From Herbaspirillum sp. meg3 (lineage in GTDB: Bacteria; Pseudomonadota; Gammaproteobacteria; Burkholderiales; Burkholderiaceae_D): a stretch of DNA of 64,000 nt. The translations under genes and the position numbers were made by a program. Under the pieces are notes generated by a model, which was not told the origin of the DNA, searched no databases, and saw nothing but the letters and a program-made list of their open reading frames with translations. Positions 30,270 to 38,434 of this stretch are shown here, one piece after another. The DNA lies in the NCBI RefSeq assembly GCF_002257565.1, contig NZ_CP022736.1, positions 930,001-994,000 of the forward strand. Direction: 5' to 3'. Numbering within the stretch: position 1 is the stretch's first letter; each line of letters begins with the position of its first letter.

Positions 30270-30704
30270 ATGGGCAATGTCAGCGCTTGTGATTTGTGCG
30301 ACGGCGACGGCGGCCAGCTGGTATTCAGGAACGACGGTTATCGCGTCGTGCTGGTCGACGAAGCCGCTTATCCCGGCTTCTGCCGCGTGATCTGGAATGG
30401 CCACGTCAAGGAAATGACCGACCTGTCGCCGGCTGATCGTAACGCCGTCATGCAAGCAGTGTGGGCGGTCGAGGCCGCCGTACGCGAAGTCATGCAGCCG
30501 GAAAAAATCAACGTCGCCAGCCTCGGTAACATGACGCCCCACGTGCACTGGCACGTGATTCCGCGCTATGCCGACGACGCGCATTTCCCCAGCCCTGTCT
30601 GGGCCGAGGTCAAGCGCGACACGCCGGCGGCGACGCTGGAGCAGCGTCGCGCAAAACTGCCGCAACTGCGCACCGCCATCGAACGTCATCTGGCGACATC
30701 CTGA
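30270..30704 (+). CDS. HIT family protein
   Basis: Histidine-triad nucleotide hydrolase/transferase-like protein of 144 aa. The triad HVHWHVIP is intact in the C-terminal half, and an N-terminal CDLCDGDGG pair of cysteines may hold a metal. It starts two bases after the stop of the giant dehydrogenase, so translation is likely coupled. The substrate (an AMP-linked small molecule in known members) is not known here. Confidence 0.92.
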   Translation: MGNVSACDLCDGDGGQLVFRNDGYRVVLVDEAAYPGFCRVIWNGHVKEMTDLSPADRNAVMQAVWAVEAAVREVMQPEKINVASLGNMTPHVHWHVIPRYADDAHFPSPVWAEVKRDTPAATLEQRRAKLPQLRTAIERHLATS

Positions 30705-30792
30705 TCTGACGATCTTCATGAAGGCCGGTTGGCCCGCAAAGAATAAAAGCCAAGCAGCCGGTCTTCGTTTCACAGAATAGAAAGCGCAAGCA

Positions 30793-31221
30793 ATGAGTTC
30801 TGGTCCTACGCCCGTATCCTTCAAAGTCCGCACGCAATCGCGCGTCATGGAAGTCGCCTTCGACGATGGCGCGATGTATTCGATTCCTTTCGAACTGTTG
30901 CGCGTGTATTCGCCTTCCGCCGAGGTGCGCGGCCACGGCCCCGGCCAGGAAACGCTGCAAACCGGCAAGCGCGATGTCGGCATTGTCGGTGTCGAGCCGG
31001 TCGGCAACTACGGCATCAAACCGATTTTCTCCGACGAGCATTCCAGCGGGATCTTTACCTGGGAATACCTCTATCAGCTTGGCCGCGACCAGGATGCAAT
31101 GTGGGAAACCTATCTGCAAAAACTGGAAGCCGCCGGCTTCACCCGCGACAGCGGCAGGGATCCGGGCGCTGTCGTTTCAAGCGACAAAGGAAACGGCCAT
31201 GCCTGTGGACACCATCACTGA
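30793..31221 (+). CDS. DUF971 domain protein with His-rich C terminus
   Basis: Small 142-aa protein of the DUF971 (gamma-butyrobetaine hydroxylase N-terminal-like) family. The signature is FDDGAMYSIPFELLRVYSPS followed by VGIVGVEPVGNYGIKPIFSD and SGIFTWEYLYQLG. Stand-alone DUF971 proteins are often beside ubiE, mrp or Fe-S genes and have been suggested to act in Fe-S handling; here ubiE is two genes downstream. The tail HACGHHH is a likely metal-binding motif. Its stop overlaps the following GNAT gene by 23 bases. Confidence 0.88.
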   Translation: MSSGPTPVSFKVRTQSRVMEVAFDDGAMYSIPFELLRVYSPSAEVRGHGPGQETLQTGKRDVGIVGVEPVGNYGIKPIFSDEHSSGIFTWEYLYQLGRDQDAMWETYLQKLEAAGFTRDSGRDPGAVVSSDKGNGHACGHHH

Positions 31222-31714
31222 ACCAGCCGGTTTCATCGTCCGTGCCGCGCACCCCGGCGATGTCGACGGCCTGACCAAACTGATCAATCAGCCCGGTTTT
31301 CGCCACGGCACCTTGCGTTTGCCGCATCAGACTTTCGAGACCGTACGCACATGGCTCGAAGCACCATCCATCGGTGGTCTGCACCTGGTCGCAGTGGAAG
31401 CGGGAACGGTCATCGCTCAGGGCAGTCTTACCCGTTACGCGGGGCGGCGCAGCCATGCGGCTTCGATCGGTATGGGTGTGCATGATGCGCACTGCGGCAA
31501 GGGCGTCGGCTCAGCATTGATGAAAGAACTGGTCGATGCTGCCGACAACTGGCTCGATATCCGTCGCTTGGAACTGACGGTGTTCAGCGACAATGCCCCG
31601 GCCATCGCGCTATACCGCAAGTTTGGTTTTGCAACGGAAGGCGAGCACAAGGCGTTTGCCTTCCGCGCCGGTGAGTACGTCGATGCACTCGCGATGGCGC
31701 GTTTGCGTGACTGA
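31199..31714 (+). CDS. GNAT family N-acetyltransferase
   Basis: Acetyl-CoA-dependent acyltransferase of 171 aa. I chose ATG 31199 because AAGGAAA precedes it; earlier in-frame ATGs lie inside the DUF971 gene. The core GNAT motif A is SIGMGVHDAHCGKGVGSALM, and motif B is LTVFSDNAPAIALYRKFGF. It overlaps the DUF971 reading frame by 23 bases, so it is probably cotranscribed and translationally coupled. Substrate unknown; the sequence resembles the L-amino acid/PhnO-like side of the family. Confidence 0.88.
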   Translation: MPVDTITEPAGFIVRAAHPGDVDGLTKLINQPGFRHGTLRLPHQTFETVRTWLEAPSIGGLHLVAVEAGTVIAQGSLTRYAGRRSHAASIGMGVHDAHCGKGVGSALMKELVDAADNWLDIRRLELTVFSDNAPAIALYRKFGFATEGEHKAFAFRAGEYVDALAMARLRD

Positions 31715-31778
31715 TGCCGGACGGCATCGCCTCACATTGACCTTATATAATGTCGTATTACTCATAACAGGTTGCCTC

Positions 31779-32513
31779 ATGACCAACACCACTCACTTCG
31801 GTTACGAAACCGTCGCAGAAGAAGAAAAAGTACATAAAGTCGCCGAAGTCTTTCATTCCGTCGCCGCCAAGTACGACGTCATGAACGACTTCATGTCGGC
31901 CGGCCTGCATCGCGTGTGGAAGGCCTTCACTATTGCTCAGGCGGGTATCCGTCCGGGTTTCAAGGTGCTGGATATTGCAGGCGGCACCGGTGACCTGTCC
32001 AAGGCGTTTGCCAAGCAAGCGGGGCCGACCGGTGAAGTCTGGCTGACCGATATCAACGAATCAATGCTGCGCGTGGGCCGTGATCGCCTATTGAATAAGG
32101 GGATTCCGACCCCCACGTTGCTGTGCGACGCGGAGAAATTGCCGTTTCCGGACAACTATTTCGACCGCGTTTCGGTAGCCTTCGGTCTGCGTAACATGAC
32201 GCACAAGGATGCGGCACTGGCGGAAATGCGCCGGGTGCTCAAGCCGGGCGGCAAGTTGCTGGTGCTGGAATTCTCCAAAGTCTGGGAGCCGCTGAAGAAG
32301 CCTTATGACGTGTATTCCTTCTCGGTGCTGCCATGGTTGGGTAAAAAAGTTGCCAATGACGCTGAAAGTTATCGTTACCTGGCTGAATCGATTCGCATGC
32401 ATCCCGATCAGGAAACTCTGAAAAAGATGATGGAAGACGTCGGTCTGGAGCGCGTGCAGTACTACAACCTGACGGCCGGTGTGGCGGCATTGCATACCGG
32501 CATCAAACTCTAG
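31779..32513 (+). CDS. ubiE: Ubiquinone/menaquinone biosynthesis C-methyltransferase UbiE
   Basis: SAM-dependent C-methyltransferase of the ubiquinone pathway. ATG 31779 gives MTNTTHFGYETVAEEEKVHK, the family's usual N terminus. The UbiE signature YDVMNDFMSAGLHRVWK and the SAM-binding motif VLDIAGGTGDLS are present, as is the second signature RVLKPGGKLLVLEFSK. It is 244 aa, close to the usual 250. With the Tim44-like gene, ubiJ and ubiB it forms the conserved ubiquinone cluster. Confidence 0.97.
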   Translation: MTNTTHFGYETVAEEEKVHKVAEVFHSVAAKYDVMNDFMSAGLHRVWKAFTIAQAGIRPGFKVLDIAGGTGDLSKAFAKQAGPTGEVWLTDINESMLRVGRDRLLNKGIPTPTLLCDAEKLPFPDNYFDRVSVAFGLRNMTHKDAALAEMRRVLKPGGKLLVLEFSKVWEPLKKPYDVYSFSVLPWLGKKVANDAESYRYLAESIRMHPDQETLKKMMEDVGLERVQYYNLTAGVAALHTGIKL

Positions 32514-32538
32514 CCTGAACAAATTTGTAGGAGCTCGT

Positions 32539-33501
32539 GTGAAAAAGTTATTCGTAATCCTGATGCTGGCCCTGACGACCATGACGGTCGCGATGTCCGG
32601 CGCCGAAGCCAAACGCCTCGGCGGCGGTGGCTCTTTCGGCAAGCAATCCTCGAACTATTCGCGCCAGGCGCCGACAAGCCCTGTGCAATCGCCGTCCAAT
32701 GTTGCACCGGCTAAGCCTGCAGCGCCTGCCGCGGCTCCGCAGACGGTGCCGCCTAAACCGGCAAGCCCATGGAAGGGTATCCTCGGCGGCGCCTTGCTGG
32801 GCCTCGGCCTGGGCGCGTTGCTGTCGCATTTCGGCCTGGGCGGCGCAATGGCGGGCATGATCAGTACCATCTTGATGGTGGCTTTGCTGGCATTCGTGGC
32901 AATGTTCCTGTTCCGCATGTTCAGCCGCAAGAGCGGCAATACAACCAGCAATGGTAGCGGCTTCAATCCGCAGCCGGCCTACGCCAGTGCCGCTGAACCA
33001 ACCGTCTATACCCCGGAAATCGGCTCGCGTATCGAGCCAACCGGCGTGCAAGCGCCGGCAGCATTGCAAGCGAATGAGTTTGGCTCGACTGCGGCTGCTG
33101 CGGCCAATGCACCGATCATTCCATGGGGTATTCCGGCCGACTTCGACGTTGCCGGTTTTGTCCGTAACGGCAAGACTTACTTCATTCGTCTGCAAGCGGC
33201 ATGGGACAAGGCCGACATCAACGATATCCGCGAATTCACCACGCCTGAAATGTTCGGCGAACTGCGCTTGCAACTGCAAGAACGCGGCGCGGCAGCGAAC
33301 AACACCGACGTCGTGCAGATCGACGGCGAGCTGCTCGGCATCGAAACGCTGGAGCACGATTACCTGGCGACCATCAAGTTCACCGGTCTGATCAAGGAAG
33401 CGCCCGATGTCTCGGCTGAGCCATTTGCCGAGATCTGGAATCTGTCCAAACCGGTCAACGGCAGCGGGGGCTGGGTGCTCGCAGGAATTCAGCAGGTGTA
33501 G
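32539..33501 (+). CDS. Tim44-like domain membrane protein
   Basis: A 320-aa protein starting at GTG 32539, with AGGAG about 5 bases upstream. An N-terminal signal ends near AEA-KR. A Ser/Gln/Pro/Ala-rich linker follows, then hydrophobic glycine-rich segments near residues 80-140 (GALLGLGLGALLSHFGLGG, then LLAFVAMFLF). The C-terminal domain resembles Tim44/MBA1 (DFDVAGFVRNGKTYFIRLQ and AEIWNLSKPVNGSGGWVLAG). Bacterial Tim44-like proteins may bind membranes; function unproven. It lies between ubiE and ubiJ, as in other beta-proteobacteria, and ends before an intrinsic terminator. Confidence 0.88.
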   Translation: MKKLFVILMLALTTMTVAMSGAEAKRLGGGGSFGKQSSNYSRQAPTSPVQSPSNVAPAKPAAPAAAPQTVPPKPASPWKGILGGALLGLGLGALLSHFGLGGAMAGMISTILMVALLAFVAMFLFRMFSRKSGNTTSNGSGFNPQPAYASAAEPTVYTPEIGSRIEPTGVQAPAALQANEFGSTAAAAANAPIIPWGIPADFDVAGFVRNGKTYFIRLQAAWDKADINDIREFTTPEMFGELRLQLQERGAAANNTDVVQIDGELLGIETLEHDYLATIKFTGLIKEAPDVSAEPFAEIWNLSKPVNGSGGWVLAGIQQV

Positions 33502-33580
33502 CCGGATAGGTTCATGGGCTGCCCGCACACCCTGCTGAAGCCCGGAGTCACTTGGCAGCGCCAAGAACTGTTAAACTTGA

Positions 33581-33615
33581 AACCGCCCGACTCCTCTCGG
33601 GCGGTTTTCTTTTTT
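33581..33615 (+). terminator. Intrinsic terminator between the Tim44-like gene and ubiJ
   Basis: AACCGCCCGA (33581-33590), a 6-nt loop, and TCGGGCGGTT (33597-33606) make a perfect 10-bp stem followed by TTCTTTTTT (33605-33615 region). The T-run stops within two bases of an ATG in the ubiJ frame (33617), leaving no room for a separate ubiJ promoter downstream. Confidence 0.85.
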
Positions 33616-33631
33616 GATGCCGCACATTCCC

Positions 33632-34213
33632 ATGCTCTCTAATTTCATGCGCCCCGTCGCTGCCGTCATCAACCATTTGCTTGCTCAGGAACCGTGGGCG
33701 CAAGCCCGGCTGGTCGCGCATCGCGACAAGACTGCTTGCATCGACGCCGGTCTGGCGCAACTGATGCTGACCGTGACCGGCGATGGCTTTCTCAAGAACG
33801 CGGATGAAAACGCCGTACCGGCCGTAACGATCCATGTGAAATTGTCCGACGTGCCACTGATTCTTGCCAACCGCGAGCGCGCCGTTTCTTACGTGAAGAT
33901 CGAAGGCGATGCTGATTTCGCCAACGCCATTTCCCAACTGAGCCAGTCGCTGCGTTGGGATGCCGAAGAAGATCTCAGCAAGGTGGTCGGCGACATCGCG
34001 GCCACGCGCATCGTGTCCGGCGCCAGGTCGGCATTCTCCGCTGCGCAAACTACGCAAAAACAACTCGCCGAAAATGTCGCCGAATACTTTCTGGAAGAAC
34101 AGCCGATGCTGATACGTCCTCACGTCATGACCGAATTTTCCGGTGACGTCGTCAAACTGCGCGATGACCTCGAACGCCTGTCCAAGCGGATAGAGAAGCT
34201 GGAGCGTCGCTGA
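33632..34213 (+). CDS. ubiJ: Ubiquinone biosynthesis accessory factor UbiJ (SCP2 domain)
   Basis: SCP2-type lipid-binding protein that organises the Ubi complex and binds quinone intermediates. I prefer ATG 33632 (MLSNFMRPVAAVINHLL) because the ATG at 33617 abuts a terminator T-run; neither has a good ribosome-binding site. The SCP2 core (VTIHVKLSDVPLILANRE) is followed by the typical C-terminal coiled coil (LRDDLERLSKRIEKLERR). It overlaps the ubiB start by one base (TGATG), as expected for coupled translation. Confidence 0.88.
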   Translation: MLSNFMRPVAAVINHLLAQEPWAQARLVAHRDKTACIDAGLAQLMLTVTGDGFLKNADENAVPAVTIHVKLSDVPLILANRERAVSYVKIEGDADFANAISQLSQSLRWDAEEDLSKVVGDIAATRIVSGARSAFSAAQTTQKQLAENVAEYFLEEQPMLIRPHVMTEFSGDVVKLRDDLERLSKRIEKLERR

Positions 34214-35784
34214 TGCTGCTGCGTTCCCTGCGTCTGTTCAAGATCGTTCGCGTCGCGATACGTTATGGCCTCGATGAAATTGCGATCTCCGGTTTCGACA
34301 CGCCGCGCATCACCCGTTTTCTGAATGCGATTTTTTTCTGGCGCGATATTTCAACCCCGCGTGGCGAGCGTTTGCGCCGTGCGCTGGAAGACCTCGGCCC
34401 TATCTTCGTCAAGTTCGGGCAAGTACTGTCGACGCGTCGTGATTTGCTGCCGCTGGACATTGCCGACGAGCTGACGCGCTTGCAGGATCGCGTGCCGCCG
34501 TTCGACTCCGAACTGGCCATTGCGCAGATTCAGAAGTCGCTGGGCGCACATCCTGATGACTTGTTCGCCACTTTTGATCGCGCGCCGATCGCCTCGGCGT
34601 CAATCGCCCAGGTGCACTTCGCCACCCTGAAGGACGGCACCGAAGTTGCCGTCAAGGTGCTGCGTCCGGGTATGCGCAACACCATCGACCACGACATCGG
34701 CCTGATGCATGTCGCCGCCGACTGGGTTGAACGCCTGTGGGCTGATGGTCGCCGTCTCAAAGCCAAAGAAGTGGTTGCTGAGTTCGACAAATATCTGCAC
34801 GACGAATTGGATCTGATGCGCGAAGCAGCCAACGCCAGTCAGCTGCGGCGCAACTTCGCCAACTCCGATTTGCTGATGGTGCCGGAGATGTATTGGGATT
34901 ACTGCTCTTCGTCCGTGATCGTGATGGAGCGCATGCACGGTATCCCGATCGGGCAGACGGCGCGCTTGCTGGAAGAGGGCGTCGATCTGGGCAAGCTGTC
35001 GCGCGACGGTGTAGAGATTTTCTTCACGCAGGTGTTCCGCGACGGATTCTTCCACGCCGACATGCATCCGGGGAACATCCTGGTGTCGACCGCTCCGGCC
35101 ACGTTCGGCCGCTACATCGCTCTGGATTTCGGCATCGTTGGTACGCTGACCGACTTCGACAAGGATTATCTGTCGCAGAATTTCCTGGCGTTCTTCCAGC
35201 GGGATTACAAACGCGTGGCTGAAGCGCATATCGAGTCCGGCTGGGCGCCGAAAGAAACGCGCGTCGACGAACTTGAGGCTGCCGTGCGCGCCTGTTGCGA
35301 ACCGATCTTCGATCGCCCGCTGAAAGACATCTCGTTCGGCCAGGTGCTGTTGCGCTTGTTCCAAACCTCGCGCCGTTTCAACGTCGAAGTGCAGCCGCAA
35401 CTGGTGCTGCTGCAAAAGACCTTGCTCAACGTCGAAGGCCTCGGCCGTCAGCTCGATCCGGATCTCGATTTGTGGAAGACCGCCAAGCCCTATCTGGAAC
35501 GCTGGATGAACGAGCAGATCGGCTGGCGAGGGTTTGTGCAGCAGCTGAAAATCGAGGTGCCGCGTTACAGCAGGTTGTTGCCGCAATTGCCACGGCTGGC
35601 GCATCAGGCGCTGACGATGGCAACGGAAAACAATCAGAATTCGCAGAACGCCGAGTTGCTCAAGAAGCTGGTGAGCGAGCAGCGCCGTACCAACATGTTG
35701 TTGGGCGTGATCGTCTATTTTGGCGGTGGTTTGATCGGCGGCATCATTGTCGTGCAGTTGCTGATCCATTTCCTGCGGTTTTAA
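34213..35784 (+). CDS. ubiB: Ubiquinone biosynthesis regulatory protein kinase-like UbiB
   Basis: Atypical ABC1/ADCK-type kinase/ATPase needed for ubiquinone synthesis and release of intermediates. The family KxGQ motif is FVKFGQVLSTRRDLLP, and the Ala-rich loop is ASASIAQVHFATLKDG. The catalytic region HADMHPGNILVS and the metal-binding ALDFGIVG are intact. Two C-terminal membrane segments (GVIVYFGGGLIGGIIVVQLL) anchor it in the inner membrane. At 523 aa it is standard. It follows ubiJ with a one-base overlap. Confidence 0.97.
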   Translation: MLLRSLRLFKIVRVAIRYGLDEIAISGFDTPRITRFLNAIFFWRDISTPRGERLRRALEDLGPIFVKFGQVLSTRRDLLPLDIADELTRLQDRVPPFDSELAIAQIQKSLGAHPDDLFATFDRAPIASASIAQVHFATLKDGTEVAVKVLRPGMRNTIDHDIGLMHVAADWVERLWADGRRLKAKEVVAEFDKYLHDELDLMREAANASQLRRNFANSDLLMVPEMYWDYCSSSVIVMERMHGIPIGQTARLLEEGVDLGKLSRDGVEIFFTQVFRDGFFHADMHPGNILVSTAPATFGRYIALDFGIVGTLTDFDKDYLSQNFLAFFQRDYKRVAEAHIESGWAPKETRVDELEAAVRACCEPIFDRPLKDISFGQVLLRLFQTSRRFNVEVQPQLVLLQKTLLNVEGLGRQLDPDLDLWKTAKPYLERWMNEQIGWRGFVQQLKIEVPRYSRLLPQLPRLAHQALTMATENNQNSQNAELLKKLVSEQRRTNMLLGVIVYFGGGLIGGIIVVQLLIHFLRF

Positions 35785-35879
35785 TAGGGACAATGGAGGC
35801 GGTCACGTTTCTGCATGCATGAACGCGGCCGGATGTTGAATCAATAGAAGAATAAAACAGAGACAGATACGGGACAGGG

Positions 35880-37322
35880 ATGACAGCCGGACAGAATTCA
35901 TCGCGCTTGCATTGGTTGCCTTTCATTGTGGCCGCGACCTTCTTCATGGAATACCTCGACACCACCATCATCGCGACAGCATTGCCGCAGATGGCGCAGG
36001 CGTTCAAGGTGGGGCCGAATGAATTGAGTCTGGGCATGACTGCCTACATGCTGACGCTGGCGGTATTCATCCCGATCAGCGGCTGGGTGGCGGATCGTCT
36101 CGGTTCGCGCACGGTGTTCGGCTCGGCGATTGTGATCTTTACGCTGGCGTCGGTGTTGTGCGGCATCTCCGGCAGCGTGTTCGAGTTCACGGCGGCGCGT
36201 ATCTTGCAGGGCATGGGCGGCGCGCTGATGGTGCCGGTCGGTCGTCTGATCGTGGTGCGCAATACCAGCAAGGACAAGCTGATGCAGGCGATTTCAACCA
36301 TCACTTGGCCGGCGATTGTGGCGCCGGTGGTGGGGCCGTCTCTCGGTGGATTTATCACCACCTATTTTTCCTGGCACTGGATCTTCCTGATCAATGTGCC
36401 GTTCGGTATCGCTGCGCTGATCGCGGTGGCGAAGCTGGTTCCCAATGAGCGCGGCACGCAGCGCCGTCCGCTGGACATGGTTGGCTTCTTCCTGAGCGGT
36501 ACGGCGCTGACCTCGCTGCTGTATGGCACCGAGCTGGCCAGCCACACCGAAACCAATCTGACCGTCGCGATTCTGTTCATCCTCGCAGGCATCGTGCTAG
36601 GCGTGTTTTCGTATCGTCACGGCATGCGCAGCGAACATCCTTTGCTCGATTATTCGACGCTCAAGGTGCCGACTTTCAACGTCACTGTTGTCGCGGGTTC
36701 ATTCACGCGCATCGGTATCGAAGCGGTGCCGTATTTATTGCCGCTGCTGTTTCAGATCGGGTTTGGCTTGTCGGCCTTTCACTCCGGGTTGTTGCTGCTG
36801 GCGAGTGCACTGGGCAACCTGGGCATGAAGATGTTCACCACGCGCGTGCTGCAGCGTTTTGGGTTCCGCCGCGTGGCGCTGAACAATGCGGCCATTGCCG
36901 GCGTGTTCGTGCTGGCTTGCGGCTTACTCACTGCGACTACCCCGGTGCCGGTGGTATTGATGACGATCTTCATTTATGGTTTATCGCGCTCGATGCAATT
37001 CACCACGCTGGCGACCCTGGCTTATGCAGATGTAAGTGAAGCGCAAAAGAGTGCAGCGTCAACCTTGTGGAGCGTGGCGCAGCAGATGACTATCGGCATG
37101 GGGATTGCGTTCGGCGCGCTGGCGTTGCGCATCGCTTCTTACTTTAATGGCGGCGCCGATCTCGCCAGCGGCGAAGCGCATTTTTCGGTGACCGATTTTC
37201 ACTGGGCGTTTGCCATGGCGGGTGTGTTGACGCTGTGCTCGGCGCTCGGCTATCGGACGCTCGCGAAAGATGCCGGTAATAACCTTGGCGGTGGCGCACG
37301 CGCCAATGCCAAGGGTCGCTAA
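35880..37322 (+). CDS. MFS drug exporter, DHA2 (EmrB/QacA) type
   Basis: A 480-aa major facilitator with about 13-14 predicted membrane segments. The family opening motif FMEYLDTTIIATALPQMAQA (motif D1) is clear, and motif A reads GWVADRLGSRTVFG. A proton/drug antiporter role is likely; substrate unknown. It begins 95 bases after ubiB, perhaps with its own promoter, and ends four bases before the convergent LysR gene. Confidence 0.9.
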   Translation: MTAGQNSSRLHWLPFIVAATFFMEYLDTTIIATALPQMAQAFKVGPNELSLGMTAYMLTLAVFIPISGWVADRLGSRTVFGSAIVIFTLASVLCGISGSVFEFTAARILQGMGGALMVPVGRLIVVRNTSKDKLMQAISTITWPAIVAPVVGPSLGGFITTYFSWHWIFLINVPFGIAALIAVAKLVPNERGTQRRPLDMVGFFLSGTALTSLLYGTELASHTETNLTVAILFILAGIVLGVFSYRHGMRSEHPLLDYSTLKVPTFNVTVVAGSFTRIGIEAVPYLLPLLFQIGFGLSAFHSGLLLLASALGNLGMKMFTTRVLQRFGFRRVALNNAAIAGVFVLACGLLTATTPVPVVLMTIFIYGLSRSMQFTTLATLAYADVSEAQKSAASTLWSVAQQMTIGMGIAFGALALRIASYFNGGADLASGEAHFSVTDFHWAFAMAGVLTLCSALGYRTLAKDAGNNLGGGARANAKGR

Positions 37323-37326
37323 GCCG

Positions 37327-38259
37327 CTAGACTGATTCGATGGCGGAGAAACGCCGTGCCAGTTCTTCGCGGCGGAAGTGTTCCACCACATAGTCGACGA
37401 ACACGCGCGTCTTGGCCGGCAACAGCCGCGCCGCGGCGAAGTAGAGCGCGAGCATCCCGCCGTCGACGTGCCAATCCGGCAGCACCCGCACCAGTGCGCC
37501 GCTCTTCATATATACCACCGCATGGGGCATTGCTGTCAGCGTGATGCCCAGCCCCATTTGCGCAGCCTCGCATGCCGCGTTCGGGTCACTCATCGTCATC
37601 TTCACTTTCAGATTGATCGGGGACTGCGCGCCGTCGCGATTGCGCAAGGTCCAGGCACGGATGCGGCCGGTTTGCGGTGAGCGGATCAGGATGCCGTCGT
37701 GCTGTTCCAGATCGTCGGGCGTGTTGATTGCGGGGCGTTGCGTCAGATAGGCTGGCGACGCCAGCAGCACCCGATGTGCCGGCGCCAGTTCGCGCGCGAC
37801 GATGCCGGGTGGCAGTTCGATGCCACCGCCGATGGCGGCGTCAAAGCCTTCTGTAATCAAATCCACAGGGCGATTGTCAAAATGCCAGTCCGGCGAGATG
37901 GCCGGGTAGCGCTCCAGAAATCCGCTCAGCAGCGGCACGATATATTCACGCCCGAATCCCGTCCCCATGCTGACCTTCAACACGCCGGCCGGCTGACCGC
38001 CTGCGCTGGCCAGATTGGCGACCGCGCTCTGGATACTGGACAGGCCGCCGCTGACTTCCTGCAGAAACCTTTCCCCGGCTTCGGTCAGGCGCAGGCTGCG
38101 CGTGCTGCGCTGAAACAGCCGTACGCCCAGATTGGACTCTAGCCGGGCGACGTTCTTGCCGACGGCGGCAGAGGTCAGGCCGAGTCGCCGTGCGGCTGCG
38201 GAGAAGCTGCCGGCTTCGGCGGAGGCGACAAAACACTCAATGCTGGTCAGGGATTCCAT
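37327..38259 (-). CDS. LysR family transcriptional regulator
   Basis: A 310-aa LTTR. The N-terminal winged helix-turn-helix reads ECFVASAEAGSFSAAARRLG..TSAAVGKNVARLE, and the C-terminal effector-binding domain fills residues 90-300. It is divergent from the SDR gene; a 21-bp perfect palindrome lies 8 bases upstream of its start, and a second half-site lies farther on. It therefore probably represses itself and controls the SDR. It resembles the CrgA/DmlR-type subgroup often paired with oxidoreductases. Inducer unknown. Confidence 0.93.
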   Translation of the reverse strand: MESLTSIECFVASAEAGSFSAAARRLGLTSAAVGKNVARLESNLGVRLFQRSTRSLRLTEAGERFLQEVSGGLSSIQSAVANLASAGGQPAGVLKVSMGTGFGREYIVPLLSGFLERYPAISPDWHFDNRPVDLITEGFDAAIGGGIELPPGIVARELAPAHRVLLASPAYLTQRPAINTPDDLEQHDGILIRSPQTGRIRAWTLRNRDGAQSPINLKVKMTMSDPNAACEAAQMGLGITLTAMPHAVVYMKSGALVRVLPDWHVDGGMLALYFAAARLLPAKTRVFVDYVVEHFRREELARRFSAIESV

Positions 38260-38266
38260 AGGCCTA

Positions 38267-38322
38267 TTTTAAACATAATGTTTAAAAAGAAGATAGTGAT
38301 TGCTGTCTAGTTTAAACATAAT
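38267..38322. promoter_or_regulatory. LysR operator: palindrome plus repeat half-site
   Basis: TTTTAAACAT-A-ATGTTTAAAA (38267-38287) is a perfect palindrome with 10-bp arms. The left half with its flank, TTTAAACATAAT, recurs at 38311-38322, 43 bases on (about four helical turns). The whole lies between divergent lysR and SDR genes, the usual place for LTTR recognition and activation sites. Confidence 0.75.
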
Positions 38323-38434
38323 CGCTGCCCCATACTTCAGTCCAAGCCAAACGGAATTCGAGTCCAACCCAAGGAAACCGCAGGCCATTTATTCAATTTG
38401 TTCATTCTCTCTTACCCAAACAAGGAGCAATATC

